Shown here piece by piece: positions 43,614 to 52,485 of a stretch of 64,000 nt of DNA. Source of the DNA: Phycisphaeraceae bacterium (GTDB lineage: Bacteria > Planctomycetota > Phycisphaerae > Phycisphaerales > UBA1924); NCBI GenBank assembly GCA_019636625.1, contig JAHBXE010000015.1, forward strand, positions 1-64,000. The letters are read 5' to 3'. The position numbers and the translations under genes were made by a program. Numbering within the stretch: the first letter of the stretch is position 1; the number at the start of each line of letters is the position of its first letter. A model generated the notes under the pieces. It was not told the DNA's origin, made no database searches, and saw only the letters and a list, made by a program, of their open reading frames with translations.

Positions 43614-44809
43614 TTGGCGACGGCTGGAACGATGAACCATCGGTGAGGCCGGGTCCGCCGTTGGAAACGGCGCCGGGGCGTCGGCGCGTGGCGGTGGTCA
43701 CGGGAACACGGGCGGAGTTCGGGCTGCTGCGGCCGGTGATGAACGCGGTCAAGGCGCGCCGCGATGGCGAGCTGCTGGTCATCGCCGCGGGCTCGCACCT
43801 GATCGCGCCGGCCGAGACGTACCGCGAGGTGAAGGCGGAGTTCTTCGTGTCCGACGCCGTGCCGATGCAGATCGCCGGTCAGACCGGGCGGGCGGCGGAT
43901 GTGCAGGCCCTCGGGCGCGGGATCGAACGGTTCGGGCGCGCGTTCGAGCGCCTGGCGCCGGACTGGGTCGTGGTGCTGGGGGACCGGATCGAGGCCTTCG
44001 CCGCGGCGAGCGCGGGATCGGTCGGCGGGTACGCCGTGGCGCACCTGCACGGCGGGGACCGGGCCGAGGGCGTGGCGGATGAGGCGATGCGCCACGCCAT
44101 CACGAAACTGGCGCACCTGCACTTCCCGGCGACGGCGCTCTCGGCGGAGCGAATCGCCCGGATGGGAGAGCGGCCTCAACACATCCATGTGGTTGGCTCT
44201 CCTGCGCTTGACGGGCTTGCATCGGTGGAACCGCTCGAGGACGGGGTGTACGAAAAACTGGGACGCCCGCACGTCGTCGTGCTGATGCACCCGGTGGGTC
44301 GCACGGACGAACAGGAGGAGGCCGTGATGGCGGGGGTGCTCGAGGCCGCGAGGTCGATCGGGAAGCCCCTGCTGGTGCTGCACCCCAATTTTGACCCCGG
44401 GCGCGAGGGGATCGTGCGGGCCATCCGCGCCGTGGAGGGCACGCGAAGCGTCGTGGTGCGGACGCACCTGCCGCGTTCTGTGTTCCTCGGGCTTCTGAAG
44501 CGGCTGGCCGGTGGCGGGGGCGTGCTGGTGGGCAACTCGTCGGGAGCGCTGATCGAGGGGGCGGCGCTGCGCGTGCGGGCGGTGGACATCGGCCCGCGGC
44601 AGTCGGGCCGAGAGCGGGCGGGGAATGTCGTTCCATCCGGGGAACAACCGGACCAAATTGCCCGGGCCATGGCGAAGGCGTCGGCCTTGGACCTGTCCCA
44701 ACTCGCGCACCCGTTCGGGGATGGGCTGACCGGCCCCCGGGTCGCCGAGCGATTGGCCACGACAAATCCCCACGACCCGGCCCTCCTGCGCAAACATTGC
44801 GCCTACTAG
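43610..44809 (+). CDS. neuC: UDP-N-acetylglucosamine 2-epimerase (hydrolysing) family protein
   Basis: A protein of 399 residues in the WecB/NeuC/LegG family, which converts UDP-HexNAc to a free ManNAc-type sugar, the substrate of NeuB. VAVVTGTRAEFGLLRPVM begins the fold; VVLGDRIEAFAAA, AHLHGGDRAEGVADEAMRHAITKLAHLHF (with the catalytic Asp/Glu/His set) and VGSPALDGL follow, then VLMHPVGRTDEQ and LVGNSSGALIEGAALRVRAVDIGPRQSGRERAGNVV near the C-terminus. With NeuB and NeuA it forms a full path to a CMP-nonulosonate. Sialic versus legionaminic acid cannot be decided. No precursor genes for a bacillosamine sugar lie in the window. Confidence 0.87.
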   Translation: MIGDGWNDEPSVRPGPPLETAPGRRRVAVVTGTRAEFGLLRPVMNAVKARRDGELLVIAAGSHLIAPAETYREVKAEFFVSDAVPMQIAGQTGRAADVQALGRGIERFGRAFERLAPDWVVVLGDRIEAFAAASAGSVGGYAVAHLHGGDRAEGVADEAMRHAITKLAHLHFPATALSAERIARMGERPQHIHVVGSPALDGLASVEPLEDGVYEKLGRPHVVVLMHPVGRTDEQEEAVMAGVLEAARSIGKPLLVLHPNFDPGREGIVRAIRAVEGTRSVVVRTHLPRSVFLGLLKRLAGGGGVLVGNSSGALIEGAALRVRAVDIGPRQSGRERAGNVVPSGEQPDQIARAMAKASALDLSQLAHPFGDGLTGPRVAERLATTNPHDPALLRKHCAY

Positions 44810-44828
44810 GGTGAAATCGCCCCTTGCC

Positions 44829-44866
44829 GGGTGGAGCCACCGGTCCTTGGGTGGAGCCGCCGGTCC
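44829..44866. repeat. Tandem 18-bp direct repeat between neuC and the HDOD gene
   Basis: GGGTGGAGCC(A/G)CCGGTCC occurs at 44829-44846 and 44849-44866 with one difference, 20 bases start to start. The second copy merges with a hairpin. Confidence 0.6.
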
Positions 44867-44880
44867 GCGGCGGCTTTCCC
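44856..44880 (+). terminator. Probable terminator of the nonulosonate operon
   Basis: GCCGCCG (44856-44862) pairs perfectly with CGGCGGC (44868-44874) around a 5-base loop, followed by a short TTT. It lies 47 bases after the neuC stop. The T tract is short, so termination may be partial. Confidence 0.5.
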
Positions 44881-44994
44881 CTGACTCCAGAGTCCCCGGC
44901 CCTCGCCCCGACCCATCAATCCGCGCTCTCGGACGCAAGTGCGAGGTCCGATCAACCGATGCCACTCTCGGACCTTCTTCTGGGAGAGCTTTTC

Positions 44995-45879
44995 ATGAGC
45001 ACCGCCGCCGCACAGCGTGAACAGATCGTGGCCGACGCCATCCGCGAGATCAGCCACATCGCCACGCTCCCCGAGATCACGCTCAAGATCGTGGCGCTGG
45101 TCGAGGACCCCAAGAGCACGGCCCAGGACCTGCACAAGGTCATCGCCAACGACCCGGCGCTGTGCTCGCGGATCCTGAAGGTCGTGAACAGCTCGTTCTA
45201 CGGCCTGCCGGGCCAGATCGGCTCGATCAACCGCGCCATCGTGATGCTCGGCCTGAACGCCGTGAAGAACATCGCCATCGCCGCCTCGCTCGCCAAGCTC
45301 TTCCGCGGGGGCGAGTTGACCCCCAGTTTCTCGGCCAAATCGCTGTGGATGCACTCGGTCGTGACCGCCGCGACCTGCAAGATGCTCAGCGACCGGCTGG
45401 GCTTTGCCGTGTCGGATGAGGCGTTTCTCTCGGGCCTGATCCACGACATCGGGATCATGGTGGAGATGCAGGCGGACCGGAACAAGTTGATCGAGGTGGT
45501 GCAGCGCACGGGCGCGGACAAGCAGGGCGTTCCCGCCATGGACATGATCGAGGCCGAGGAGGCCGTGTTCGGCGTGAACCACCAGCAGTTCGGCGCCGGG
45601 CTGTGCGCCAAGTGGAAGTTCCCGGCCAACTTCGCGAACGTCACGGGCTACCACCACCGGCCGATGGAACTTCCGGTTGAGACGCGGACACTGCCCTGCA
45701 TCGTCTACGTCGGGGACCGCCTGGCGGCCGAGGTGGCGGGCGGGTTCCGGCTGGACTTGGTCAACACGGCCATCGCCGAGCCGGTGCTGGACTTCCTGAA
45801 ACTGACGACGGACAAGGTCAACCAGTTGCGGCAGGACCTCCCGCAGCATCTGAAAAGTGTTGAAACGATGCTGGCCTGA
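44995..45879 (+). CDS. HDOD domain signalling protein
   Basis: A protein of 294 residues; nearly all of it is an HDOD domain, an HD-related fold without the full catalytic set found in signalling proteins. IREISHIATLPEITLKIVALVEDPKSTAQDLHKVIANDPAL, KVVNSSFYGLPGQIGSINRAIVMLGLNAVKNIAIA and FLSGLIHDIGIMVEM are typical. Partners are usually two-component or c-di-GMP systems; in some bacteria HDOD proteins influence motility and surface traits. The ATG at 44995 follows GGGAG. The longer frame from 44824 has no domain and crosses the repeat/terminator. It probably has its own transcript. Confidence 0.87.
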   Translation: MSTAAAQREQIVADAIREISHIATLPEITLKIVALVEDPKSTAQDLHKVIANDPALCSRILKVVNSSFYGLPGQIGSINRAIVMLGLNAVKNIAIAASLAKLFRGGELTPSFSAKSLWMHSVVTAATCKMLSDRLGFAVSDEAFLSGLIHDIGIMVEMQADRNKLIEVVQRTGADKQGVPAMDMIEAEEAVFGVNHQQFGAGLCAKWKFPANFANVTGYHHRPMELPVETRTLPCIVYVGDRLAAEVAGGFRLDLVNTAIAEPVLDFLKLTTDKVNQLRQDLPQHLKSVETMLA

Positions 45880-46002
45880 CCGAAAGTTTCTGTGGCCGGC
45901 TGGCGGAGCCAGCGACATTTCTCGTGTCCCATTCGTTCGGCCCGTATTCCGAGATTCTCGCAAGACGGGCTGGACGTTACGAACTCTCTCTTTCTCCCTC
46001 CG

Positions 46003-46034
46003 GGCGGCCGCGCGAAAGTGTGGCCGCCTTTTTC
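46003..46034 (+). terminator. Rho-independent terminator downstream of the HDOD gene
   Basis: GGCGGCC (46003-46009) pairs with GGCCGCC (46022-46028) around a 12-base loop, followed by TTTTTC. It lies about 120 bases past the stop. A small hairpin (GCTGGC/GCCAGC) occurs earlier near 45900. The remainder of 45880-46177 has no gene that I can support. Confidence 0.7.
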
Positions 46035-46177
46035 AACGGAACCGGCACCACGGGGGAGTGCGTGCCTCTGCTTCCGCTGGGCTCCGGTCCTGCGTAGCCG
46101 CCTTCCTTCGACCCGCCGCGGCTTTCCACCACATGGGGTGACTCGGTCTCGCCCGAAATCCGGGTGAATCCGCTCCT

Positions 46178-47062
46178 TTACCGTCGCGGTTCGGTGAGGC
46201 GCTCCCGCCACTTCCCGAGCCCCCCGTGGCTCGTCAGGTCGTACCACAGCGGCGTGACGGTGATGCTCCGCTTCAGCAGCGACTCCACATCCGAGCCCTC
46301 GATCGTGCCCCGGAAGTCGAGGCCGTGTCCCGCGGCCCAGTAGTACACATCGCCCTGCGGGCTCACTCGCTTCTCGTACTTGTCCACCAGGCCGTGGGTG
46401 TTCATCGGGCACACCACGATCGGCGGCATCGGGCCCTCTCCCTCGGTGATCGGGATGTTGATGTTCAGGCACTCGTGGGGTTGGGGCAGGCCGCCGGCGA
46501 TGAGGCGCTCGATCGTTCGCCGGGCAAAGGCCGCCGCGACGTCGTAGCGGGGCTTGCTCTTGCCCAAGTGAAGGCTGACGGCTATGGAGGGAACGCCGAG
46601 AAAGGCCCCCTCGATCGCCGCGGCGACCGTTCCCGAGTAGATCACGTTGATCCCGCAGTTGGCGCCCTGGTTCATGCCGGAGATGAGCAGGTCGGGCTTG
46701 GACCCCTCGCCGAATCGCTCGGGCCAGAGTTGCGACACGGCGAGTTTGACGCAGTCGGCGGGCCGGCCATCAACGGCGATTCCGGGGACTGTGCCGCCGC
46801 GGGAAAGGGGAACGGTGTCCTCGTGGACCATGAGCGGATCGTGGAAGGTGATGCCGTGGCTCATGGCGGACTGAACGGTCAGCGGCGCGATGGGGACGAC
46901 GATGGAGCGCGGGGAGCGCTGAACGGCACCCGCGGTGTGGTCGAGCAGCGGCCCGCCGAAGCGGTTTGAACCGTCCGGCCCCGGCGCATCGACGAGGGCC
47001 TCGTACAACGCCGCCAGACCCGCCGCACGGATGCCGTCATCGTTCGTAAGCAGAATGCGCAT
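46178..47062 (-). CDS. surE: 5'/3'-nucleotidase SurE
   Basis: A protein of 294 residues that removes phosphate from nucleoside monophosphates in a metal-dependent way. MRILLTNDDGIRAAGL carries the metal Asp pair at the start; AVDGRPADCVKLAV and ISGMNQGANCGINVIYSGTVAAAIEGAFLGVPSIAVSL are the diagnostic conserved block, and a late INIPI follows. An insert of about 15 residues lies after residue 28 (DAPGPDGSNRFGGP) relative to the short E. coli form. The ATG at 47062 has no Shine-Dalgarno site, but TACCCT 6 bases upstream suggests leaderless mRNA. Its transcript would run leftward. Confidence 0.93.
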   Translation of the reverse strand: MRILLTNDDGIRAAGLAALYEALVDAPGPDGSNRFGGPLLDHTAGAVQRSPRSIVVPIAPLTVQSAMSHGITFHDPLMVHEDTVPLSRGGTVPGIAVDGRPADCVKLAVSQLWPERFGEGSKPDLLISGMNQGANCGINVIYSGTVAAAIEGAFLGVPSIAVSLHLGKSKPRYDVAAAFARRTIERLIAGGLPQPHECLNINIPITEGEGPMPPIVVCPMNTHGLVDKYEKRVSPQGDVYYWAAGHGLDFRGTIEGSDVESLLKRSITVTPLWYDLTSHGGLGKWRERLTEPRR

Positions 47063-47068
47063 GGGCCA

Positions 47069-47074
47069 AGGGTA
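47069..47074 (-). promoter_or_regulatory. Putative -10 element of leaderless surE
   Basis: On the leftward strand TACCCT is followed by 6 bases and the surE ATG. No ribosome site is present. Confidence 0.4.
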
Positions 47075-47180
47075 GGAAGAGTGCCCCCCGCCACCGTCAC
47101 CAGCCCCCGCGCGGCCGGAACGCTCCCGTTCCTTCACCTGTCTCGCTGCTTCGCTCTTCCCCCGTCTCGCTGGTTCCCTG

Positions 47181-47223
47181 AAAAACAAAGGTCCCGCGCC
47201 GGGGAGGCAACCGACGCGGGACC
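47181..47223 (-). terminator. Leftward rho-independent terminator
   Basis: GGTCCCGCG (47190-47198) and CGCGGGACC (47215-47223) pair perfectly. Read leftward the stem is followed by TTTGTTTTT (47189-47181). It lies about 300 bases past the Kelch-type gene and before surE, separating the two transcripts. The rest of 47063-47519 has no supported gene. Confidence 0.75.
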
Positions 47224-47519
47224 ACACCAGGGGACTCGTGAACAACCGGTAAACCCCGGCCGGTGCGCCAGCGGGGACCGACGCACCGGATACAACATGC
47301 GATTCGCGGCGGGGCAAACCCAGCACGCGAGCCGCGATCCAACCCGAGGCGCGCCGGCTGTGCGGGTTGCACAAGGCTGGTGTGGCTGAAACGCGCTCCG
47401 CGAGGCGCCGGATGCTGTTTTCTCGGACGCGGGGAGGCCCCCGGTTCACGTTCGCCGCACGCCGATGGCCGCGGGAAGGGGCGGCTCACGGGGTCAGCGC
47501 GCGCCGGGCACGTCCGGAT

Positions 47520-49580
47520 TCATTGGCACCCCACCGCGTACTTGTTCAGGAAGCACTGGAAGTCGTTGGCCGTCAGCAGCGGGTTTCCGGTTGAGCCGTC
47601 GCAGTTGGCGTAGGCATCGCCCACGGCGTACTTGTTCAGAAAGCACTGGAAGTCGTTCGCCGTGAGAAGCGGAGTGCCGGTGGATTGGTCGCAGTTGGGG
47701 TAGCACCGCACACCGAGGACCCATGTTTGACTGTCCGGGTTACCGGTGGCGACCTGGCCACCAAAGAGCACGGCGAAACCACGAGCACCATCGTACACCA
47801 TGGTGTGCGAGACTCGCGGCGAGGGGCCGAGGATCGGGCGCTGTGTCCAGAGCGTCCCGTCCCACTCCCAGGTTTCTCCGCCGCCCGTGCTTCCGCCAAA
47901 GAGAACCGTTACGCTGCGACCAGCGTCGTAGCACATCGCGTGGCTGTTCCTCGGCGACGGACCCGCCGTCACTCGCTGGAGCCAGGTCGCTCCGTTCCAC
48001 TCCCAGGTATCTCCGGCATTGCCGCTGGCGGAGTGGCCGCCGAAGAGCACGGTCACCCCTCGCGAAAGGTCGTACGCCATGGCGTGGCCCCACCGTGGAG
48101 ACGGGCCGGCGACCACGCGCTGGGTCCAGGCTGTCCCGTTGTACTCCCAAGTTTCACCGTTAAAGCCGGTCGGGTTCGATCCTCCAAAGAGAACGGTGAC
48201 GCCCCGGCCTGCGTCGTAGGCCATGGCATGGATCTCTCGGGGCGACGGCCCCGCGATCTGCCGCTGGGTCCATGTCGAGCCGTTCCACTCCCACGTATCG
48301 CCCAGCGTGACCAGGCTGCTGTTCAATCCGCCAAAGATCACCGCCCTGCCGCGACCGATGTCGTAGGCCATCGCGTGACGCCAGCGGGCGGAAGGGCCGA
48401 CACTGGACCTCAGCGTCCAGTGAGCGTCTTGCCGCGTCCACGTTTCGCCGTTGGGCGCCGTGGTGTGCCCTCCAAAGAGAATGGTCTCTTGGTTGATCGG
48501 GTTGTAAGCCATGGCGTGGAAAGAGCGCGGTGCTGGGTCATCCAACCTCCGCTCCTGCCAGGTGGTACCGTTCCACTGCCATAAGTAGGTGACCCCGTTG
48601 CTGCGCATGCCAAGAAGGACCGAAAGGTTGCGCACGGAGTCGTACGCCATGGTGTTGCCCCACTGGGGCGGGGGCCCGTTGGACGTGCTAAGGGTCCACG
48701 AAGAACCGTCCCACTCCCATGTTTGGCCGGAGCTGGCCGGACCGGGGCAAAAGAGAACGGTCCTGTTTCGCGCGGCATCAAAGGCCATCGACAGTGTGCC
48801 TTCCGCCCCTGGTGGGCCGGCCGTAGCTCGTTGCGCCCAAGCCGTTCCGTCCCACTCCCACGTATCCCCAAGCAGGCCGGAGTTTCCCCTGCCGCCAAAG
48901 AGAACCGCCACGCCCCGTTTCGAGTCAAAAGCCATGGCATGGCCTGATCTTGCGGGAGGATGGGGCCCCGCGATCTGAGTCCACTGGGAGCCGTCCCACT
49001 TCCACATGTCCCCGACTTGTGATTGACTACCGCCCACGGAGCCGCCAAAGAGCAGGGTGACGCCGCGATGCGTGTCGTAGACCGTAGCGTGGCCCGACCT
49101 GGCCGGGGGCCCGGTCACCACGCGCTGCGTCCACGTGTTACCATCCCACTCCCACGTGTCGTCGAAGTGAATGGGGGCGGATTGTCCGGAAATGCTCCCT
49201 CCGAACAGGACAGTCACGCCTCGGATGGCGTCGAATGACATGGAATGTGCCGCCCTCCCCGTGGGGCCCACTTCAGAGCGCGGCGACCACTGTGCCCCGT
49301 TCCACTCCCACGTGTCTCTCAAGTAGCCGCCACTGGTGTTGCCTCCAAAGAGCACGCAGACGCCGCGGGATGAATCAAAGGTCATGCGGTGAGCGGTCCG
49401 ACTGATCAGCGTCTTACGCAAGATCCACTCAGGCACCTGCGCGTGGGCGGGCGGTGTACCCCAGAGCAACGCCATCGCTGCGACGGCGAGGCAGAACAAC
49501 CGAAAGACGTGTCGAATTCCGGAGTTGTCCTGCGCAGTCCCTCGACCTGATCCCCTTGTCCACCTCAACTGTGGCTCCAT
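47520..49580 (-). CDS. Kelch-type beta-propeller protein with GC-type dockerin repeats
   Basis: A secreted protein of 686 residues. The signal peptide (LFCLAVAAMALLWGTPPAHA) follows a basic N-terminus. About ten or more repeats follow, each of the form W-x-x-R/L...GP-x-R...HAM-A/S-Y/F-D-x-x-R-G-V/x-V-L/F-F-G-G-x-x...DTWEWDG-W/x. These are Kelch-like propeller blades found in many planctomycete secreted proteins. The last 65 residues hold two dockerin-like units (NCDQSTGTPLLTANDFQCFL and NCDGSTGNPLLTANDFQCFL). The terminal 88 bases are nearly identical to the end of the neighbouring dockerin gene. A terminator follows about 300 bases later. AAAGGA precedes the ATG. Confidence 0.85.
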   Translation of the reverse strand: MEPQLRWTRGSGRGTAQDNSGIRHVFRLFCLAVAAMALLWGTPPAHAQVPEWILRKTLISRTAHRMTFDSSRGVCVLFGGNTSGGYLRDTWEWNGAQWSPRSEVGPTGRAAHSMSFDAIRGVTVLFGGSISGQSAPIHFDDTWEWDGNTWTQRVVTGPPARSGHATVYDTHRGVTLLFGGSVGGSQSQVGDMWKWDGSQWTQIAGPHPPARSGHAMAFDSKRGVAVLFGGRGNSGLLGDTWEWDGTAWAQRATAGPPGAEGTLSMAFDAARNRTVLFCPGPASSGQTWEWDGSSWTLSTSNGPPPQWGNTMAYDSVRNLSVLLGMRSNGVTYLWQWNGTTWQERRLDDPAPRSFHAMAYNPINQETILFGGHTTAPNGETWTRQDAHWTLRSSVGPSARWRHAMAYDIGRGRAVIFGGLNSSLVTLGDTWEWNGSTWTQRQIAGPSPREIHAMAYDAGRGVTVLFGGSNPTGFNGETWEYNGTAWTQRVVAGPSPRWGHAMAYDLSRGVTVLFGGHSASGNAGDTWEWNGATWLQRVTAGPSPRNSHAMCYDAGRSVTVLFGGSTGGGETWEWDGTLWTQRPILGPSPRVSHTMVYDGARGFAVLFGGQVATGNPDSQTWVLGVRCYPNCDQSTGTPLLTANDFQCFLNKYAVGDAYANCDGSTGNPLLTANDFQCFLNKYAVGCQ
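47525..47612 (-). repeat. 88-bp near-identical dockerin repeat, copy 1
   Basis: The 3' end of the Kelch-type gene matches 49852-49939 over 88 bases with one difference. It encodes the terminal dockerin unit. Confidence 0.85.
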
Positions 49581-49846
49581 GTTTCTATGGTCCTTTCGCC
49601 AAGTGTGAGGGATCAGCCTACCAAACGGCTTGCTGAAATCAAGCCGGTATCAGGGCCCACCCGAACCCGTGTAAACGAGGGGATCTCGCTGCCCCGATCT
49701 TGAGGGATTCAATAACCCGCCGCACTTGCCCGCCGGCGACCGCAACGGCCCGGCGGCAATCATGCGATTCTGGGTACTCTCGCACCCAGGATGCAAGCGC
49801 ATTGCACGGATCACCGTGGGTACCGCCGTGGCCGCCGCCTCGACTC
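49581..49846. other. Intergenic region between the two dockerin-bearing genes
   Basis: About 265 bases with no supported gene. No terminator hairpin with a T tract is visible for the gene read into it from the right. Confidence 0.35.
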
Positions 49847-50593
49847 TTATGGGCACCCCACCGCGTACTTGTTCAGGAAGCACTGGAAGTCGTTGGCCGT
49901 CAGCAGCGGGTTCCCGGTTGAGCCGTCGCAGTTGGCGTACGCGTCGCCGGAGGCGTAGGCATTGAGGAAGCACTGGAAGTCGTTGGCGGTCAGGGTCGGG
50001 TTGCCCGTGCTGCAATCGCAGTTGACGTAGCACGCGGGGCCGAAACTGATGTTGTCGATGACGTACGTGTCGCTCGCCGCGCCGGGGAAGCAGATGGCCA
50101 GGGCGATTTCCGCCGTCTGGCGCCGGATGCCGACGAAGGACGCCCCGCCGCCGCCGGGTGGTTGGGGCGGGACGAAGACCTCTTCCAGGAGTTCATTGTT
50201 GCTGTTGTACACGCGGAGAACATTGCCGGTGGACGTCGGGTCCCACCAGCCCAGTCCCACCTCCGAAACCGGGCGGCTGAACACGATGGATGTGTTGATG
50301 TACAGGCCGCTGCCGATGGGACCGGGCAGTGGGTGCAGTCCCCGCCCGCCGACCAGGGGCCCCGTATAGGCCTGCGAAGAGAGGTCCACGATGCTCATGC
50401 CCTGGGGCGAGGAGAAGGTCACACACTGAATCGTGGCAACCGGTCCGAGCGGGCCGGTGGGGCGGCCCTCGAACGTGATCAGGACATTGCCCGCGCTCAA
50501 CTGGCCCGGGTCGGTCAAGGGTTCAGCCAGCGCAGGACCCGCCGCGGCCACTCCCGCGCAGGCGCACAGCAACCGCACGACTCGGTTCGTCAT
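49847..50593 (-). CDS. Secreted protein with GC-type dockerin repeats
   Basis: A protein of 248 residues with a signal peptide (LLCACAGVAAAGPALA, then EPLTDPG). The middle 150 residues form a jelly-roll-like domain: VLITFEGRPTGPLG, VTFSSPQGMSIVDLSSQAYTGP, INTSIVFSRPVSEVGLGWWDPT...VLRVYNSNNELL, YVIDNISFG. This is the pattern of PEP-CTERM/'IDNISF' carbohydrate-binding-like domains. Two dockerin units end the protein. The ATG at 50593 follows GGAGGG at an 8-base spacing. It lies in the same orientation as gatC-gatA but 78 bases away. The partner that reads the dockerin is unknown. Confidence 0.8.
   Translation of the reverse strand: MTNRVVRLLCACAGVAAAGPALAEPLTDPGQLSAGNVLITFEGRPTGPLGPVATIQCVTFSSPQGMSIVDLSSQAYTGPLVGGRGLHPLPGPIGSGLYINTSIVFSRPVSEVGLGWWDPTSTGNVLRVYNSNNELLEEVFVPPQPPGGGGASFVGIRRQTAEIALAICFPGAASDTYVIDNISFGPACYVNCDCSTGNPTLTANDFQCFLNAYASGDAYANCDGSTGNPLLTANDFQCFLNKYAVGCP
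49852..49939 (-). repeat. 88-bp near-identical dockerin repeat, copy 2
   Basis: This matches 47525-47612 except at one base (TTTCC versus TTCCC). Confidence 0.85.
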
Positions 50594-50671
50594 GTCAGAT
50601 CCCTCCAAGGTCAAAGCACCCTCTCGCGGACGTTGACGGCCGCGCCACCAGGGTGTCCCGACCACCTCAGT

Positions 50672-52093
50672 CTACCGCGTGTCCGATTCCGCACAAGGGG
50701 GAACCTGCGTGTGAAACTGGGTCGCCGATTCGAACATTTGGGCGGCGCGAAGAAGGCGGGCCTCCTGCCAGGCCGGACCGATGAGTTGCATCCCGATGGG
50801 CAGCCGGGACATGCCAACACGAGAGAAACCCGCGGGAAACGCGATGGCCGGCAAACCCGCGAGGTTCACCCCCACCGTGTACACATCCTCCAGGTACATC
50901 GCCAACGGATCGTTGACACGCTCGCCAAGCCGGAACGCAGGTCGGGGGGAAGTAGGCATCAGGATCGCATCGCAGGGCGTGCCGAACGCAGCGTCATAAT
51001 CCCGCTTGATCAAGCGCCGGACCTTGAGCGCGGTGGTGTAGTACGCCTCGTAATAGCCCGCCGAGAGGATGTACGTCCCCAGCATGATGCGGCGCTGAAC
51101 CTCCGGCCCGAAGCCCTCGGCTCGCGAACGGGCGTACAAGTCCATCAGGTCCTTTGGATCGGCGGTCCGCCGGCCGTAACGGACCCCGTCGAAGCGGGCG
51201 AGGTTGGAGGAGGCCTCCGCGAGCGCCACGATGTAGTACGCCGCGATGCCGTGCTCCGTGTGCGGAAGGTCCACCTCGATCACGGCGGCGCCGAGGGAGC
51301 GGTAGGTCTCGATCGCGGCCTCGAGCGCGACGGCGACATCGGGATTGTTCGCTTCGTTCCGCGCCTGGCGCGGCACGCCGATGGTGAGGTGCTCGACGGG
51401 GCGATCAAGATCGCGCGTGAAGTCGGGCACGGGCTGATCGGCGCACGTGGAGTCGAGTGGGTCAGGCCCACTGATGACGGTCAGCGCCGCCGCCGCATCG
51501 GCAACCGTGCGGGCCATGGGGCCGACCTGGTCAAGGCTGCTGGCGTACGCGATCAACCCGTAGCGCGAGACACGCCCGTACGTGGGCTTGAGCCCGACGA
51601 TGCCGCACATCCCCGCTGGCTGGCGGATGGAGCCGCCGGTGTCGGAGCCGAGCGCGATCCGGACAAGGCCGGCGGCGACGGCGCCCGCGGACCCGGAGGA
51701 TGAACCGCCGGGGATGCGATCAAGGTCCCAGGGGTTTCGCGTCGGACCAAAGGCGGAGTTCTCGCCCGTGGAACCCATCGCGAACTCGTCGAGGTTGGTC
51801 TTGCCGACAATGGTGGCACCGGCATCGATCAGACGCTGCACAGCGGTGGCGGTGAAGGGAGACTTGTAGTTGGTGAGGATGCGGGAGCCGGCGGTCGTGG
51901 GGGTGTTCGAGTGGTCCGCGAAACAGAGGTTGTCCTTCACCGCAACGGTAAAGCCGGTGAGTGGCCCTGAAGTCGCGGGCGAGGGATCGGGGAGAACGGA
52001 AATGAAGGCGTTGAGGGTTGGATTGAGTTGATGAATCCGGCAAAGGCATTCCCCCGTTCCTGCCGAGGCCGCGCCGTGTTGAGCCGCGCTCAC
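50672..52093 (-). CDS. gatA: Asp-tRNA(Asn)/Glu-tRNA(Gln) amidotransferase subunit A
   Basis: The glutaminase subunit (473 residues) of GatCAB, which amidates mischarged Glu-tRNA(Gln)/Asp-tRNA(Asn). The Ser-cisSer-Lys triad is visible: TVAVKDN with the Lys near residue 53, [12 protein letters not shown], and the [14 protein letters not shown] amidase signature. It starts with a GTG overlapping the gatC stop (GTGA), as expected for co-translation. gatB is not in the window. The first 20 residues ([18 protein letters not shown]) are a short form of the usual N-terminal helix. Its stop is 78 bases from the dockerin gene start. Confidence 0.94.
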   Translation of the reverse strand: MSAAQHGAASAGTGECLCRIHQLNPTLNAFISVLPDPSPATSGPLTGFTVAVKDNLCFADHSNTPTTAGSRILTNYKSPFTATAVQRLIDAGATIVGKTNLDEFAMGSTGENSAFGPTRNPWDLDRIPGGSSSGSAGAVAAGLVRIALGSDTGGSIRQPAGMCGIVGLKPTYGRVSRYGLIAYASSLDQVGPMARTVADAAAALTVISGPDPLDSTCADQPVPDFTRDLDRPVEHLTIGVPRQARNEANNPDVAVALEAAIETYRSLGAAVIEVDLPHTEHGIAAYYIVALAEASSNLARFDGVRYGRRTADPKDLMDLYARSRAEGFGPEVQRRIMLGTYILSAGYYEAYYTTALKVRRLIKRDYDAAFGTPCDAILMPTSPRPAFRLGERVNDPLAMYLEDVYTVGVNLAGLPAIAFPAGFSRVGMSRLPIGMQLIGPAWQEARLLRAAQMFESATQFHTQVPPCAESDTR

Positions 52094-52392
52094 GCGCCAC
52101 CCCCATCGCCGAGGACCTTGGGAACTTTGACAAATGGTGGCATGGCGTCGGGGGCCATGGCGATGAGCGCGGCAGGGGGCAAGGATGGGCCGGGAAGGTC
52201 GGGGTCGAGGCGGTTGGTGGCCTCGCTGATGTGGGTGAGCGGCTCGACCCCGTCAAGGTTCAGTGTTCGCAGCGTGTCCATGTGGGCGAGAATGGCCGAA
52301 ATCTGCGGCCCGTACGCCGCGGCCTGACCATCCGTGATGGCCAGCCGGGCGAGGGTGGCGATGCGGCGGACCTGGTCCGGGGAAAGGCTCAT
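52090..52392 (-). CDS. gatC: Asp/Glu-tRNA amidotransferase subunit C
   Basis: A protein of 100 residues that packs against GatA. The pattern [53 protein letters not shown] is the GatC signature (V..IA.LARL......A......I......L...D..GV.P). The ATG at 52392 lacks a Shine-Dalgarno site; a TATGCT element 6 bases upstream suggests leaderless mRNA. The unit gatC-gatA is read leftward. Confidence 0.9.
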   Translation of the reverse strand: MSLSPDQVRRIATLARLAITDGQAAAYGPQISAILAHMDTLRTLNLDGVEPLTHISEATNRLDPDLPGPSLPPAALIAMAPDAMPPFVKVPKVLGDGGGA

Positions 52393-52398
52393 GCGGGG

Positions 52399-52404
52399 AG
52401 CATA
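52399..52404 (-). promoter_or_regulatory. Putative -10 element of leaderless gatC
   Basis: On the leftward strand TATGCT is followed by 6 bases and the gatC ATG. There is no ribosome site. Confidence 0.4.
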
Positions 52405-52485
52405 CGGGGTGGCAGGAGAATCGGGCGGGGAGGGTGGCCATGATTTGTCCGACAACGGGTGGACATGGGTGGTCGGTGAGAAGGC

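Noticed and set aside
44824..44994. N-terminal extension of the HDOD gene
   Set aside because: It crosses a direct repeat and a hairpin and has no homologous sequence; a GGAG site supports the start at 44995.
45857..46141. Open frame of 94 codons after the HDOD gene
   Set aside because: It covers the terminator hairpin and has no motif or ribosome site.
47081..47613. Overlapping short frames in the gap before surE
   Set aside because: They cover a terminator hairpin and the end of the Kelch gene on the other strand; no family wording.
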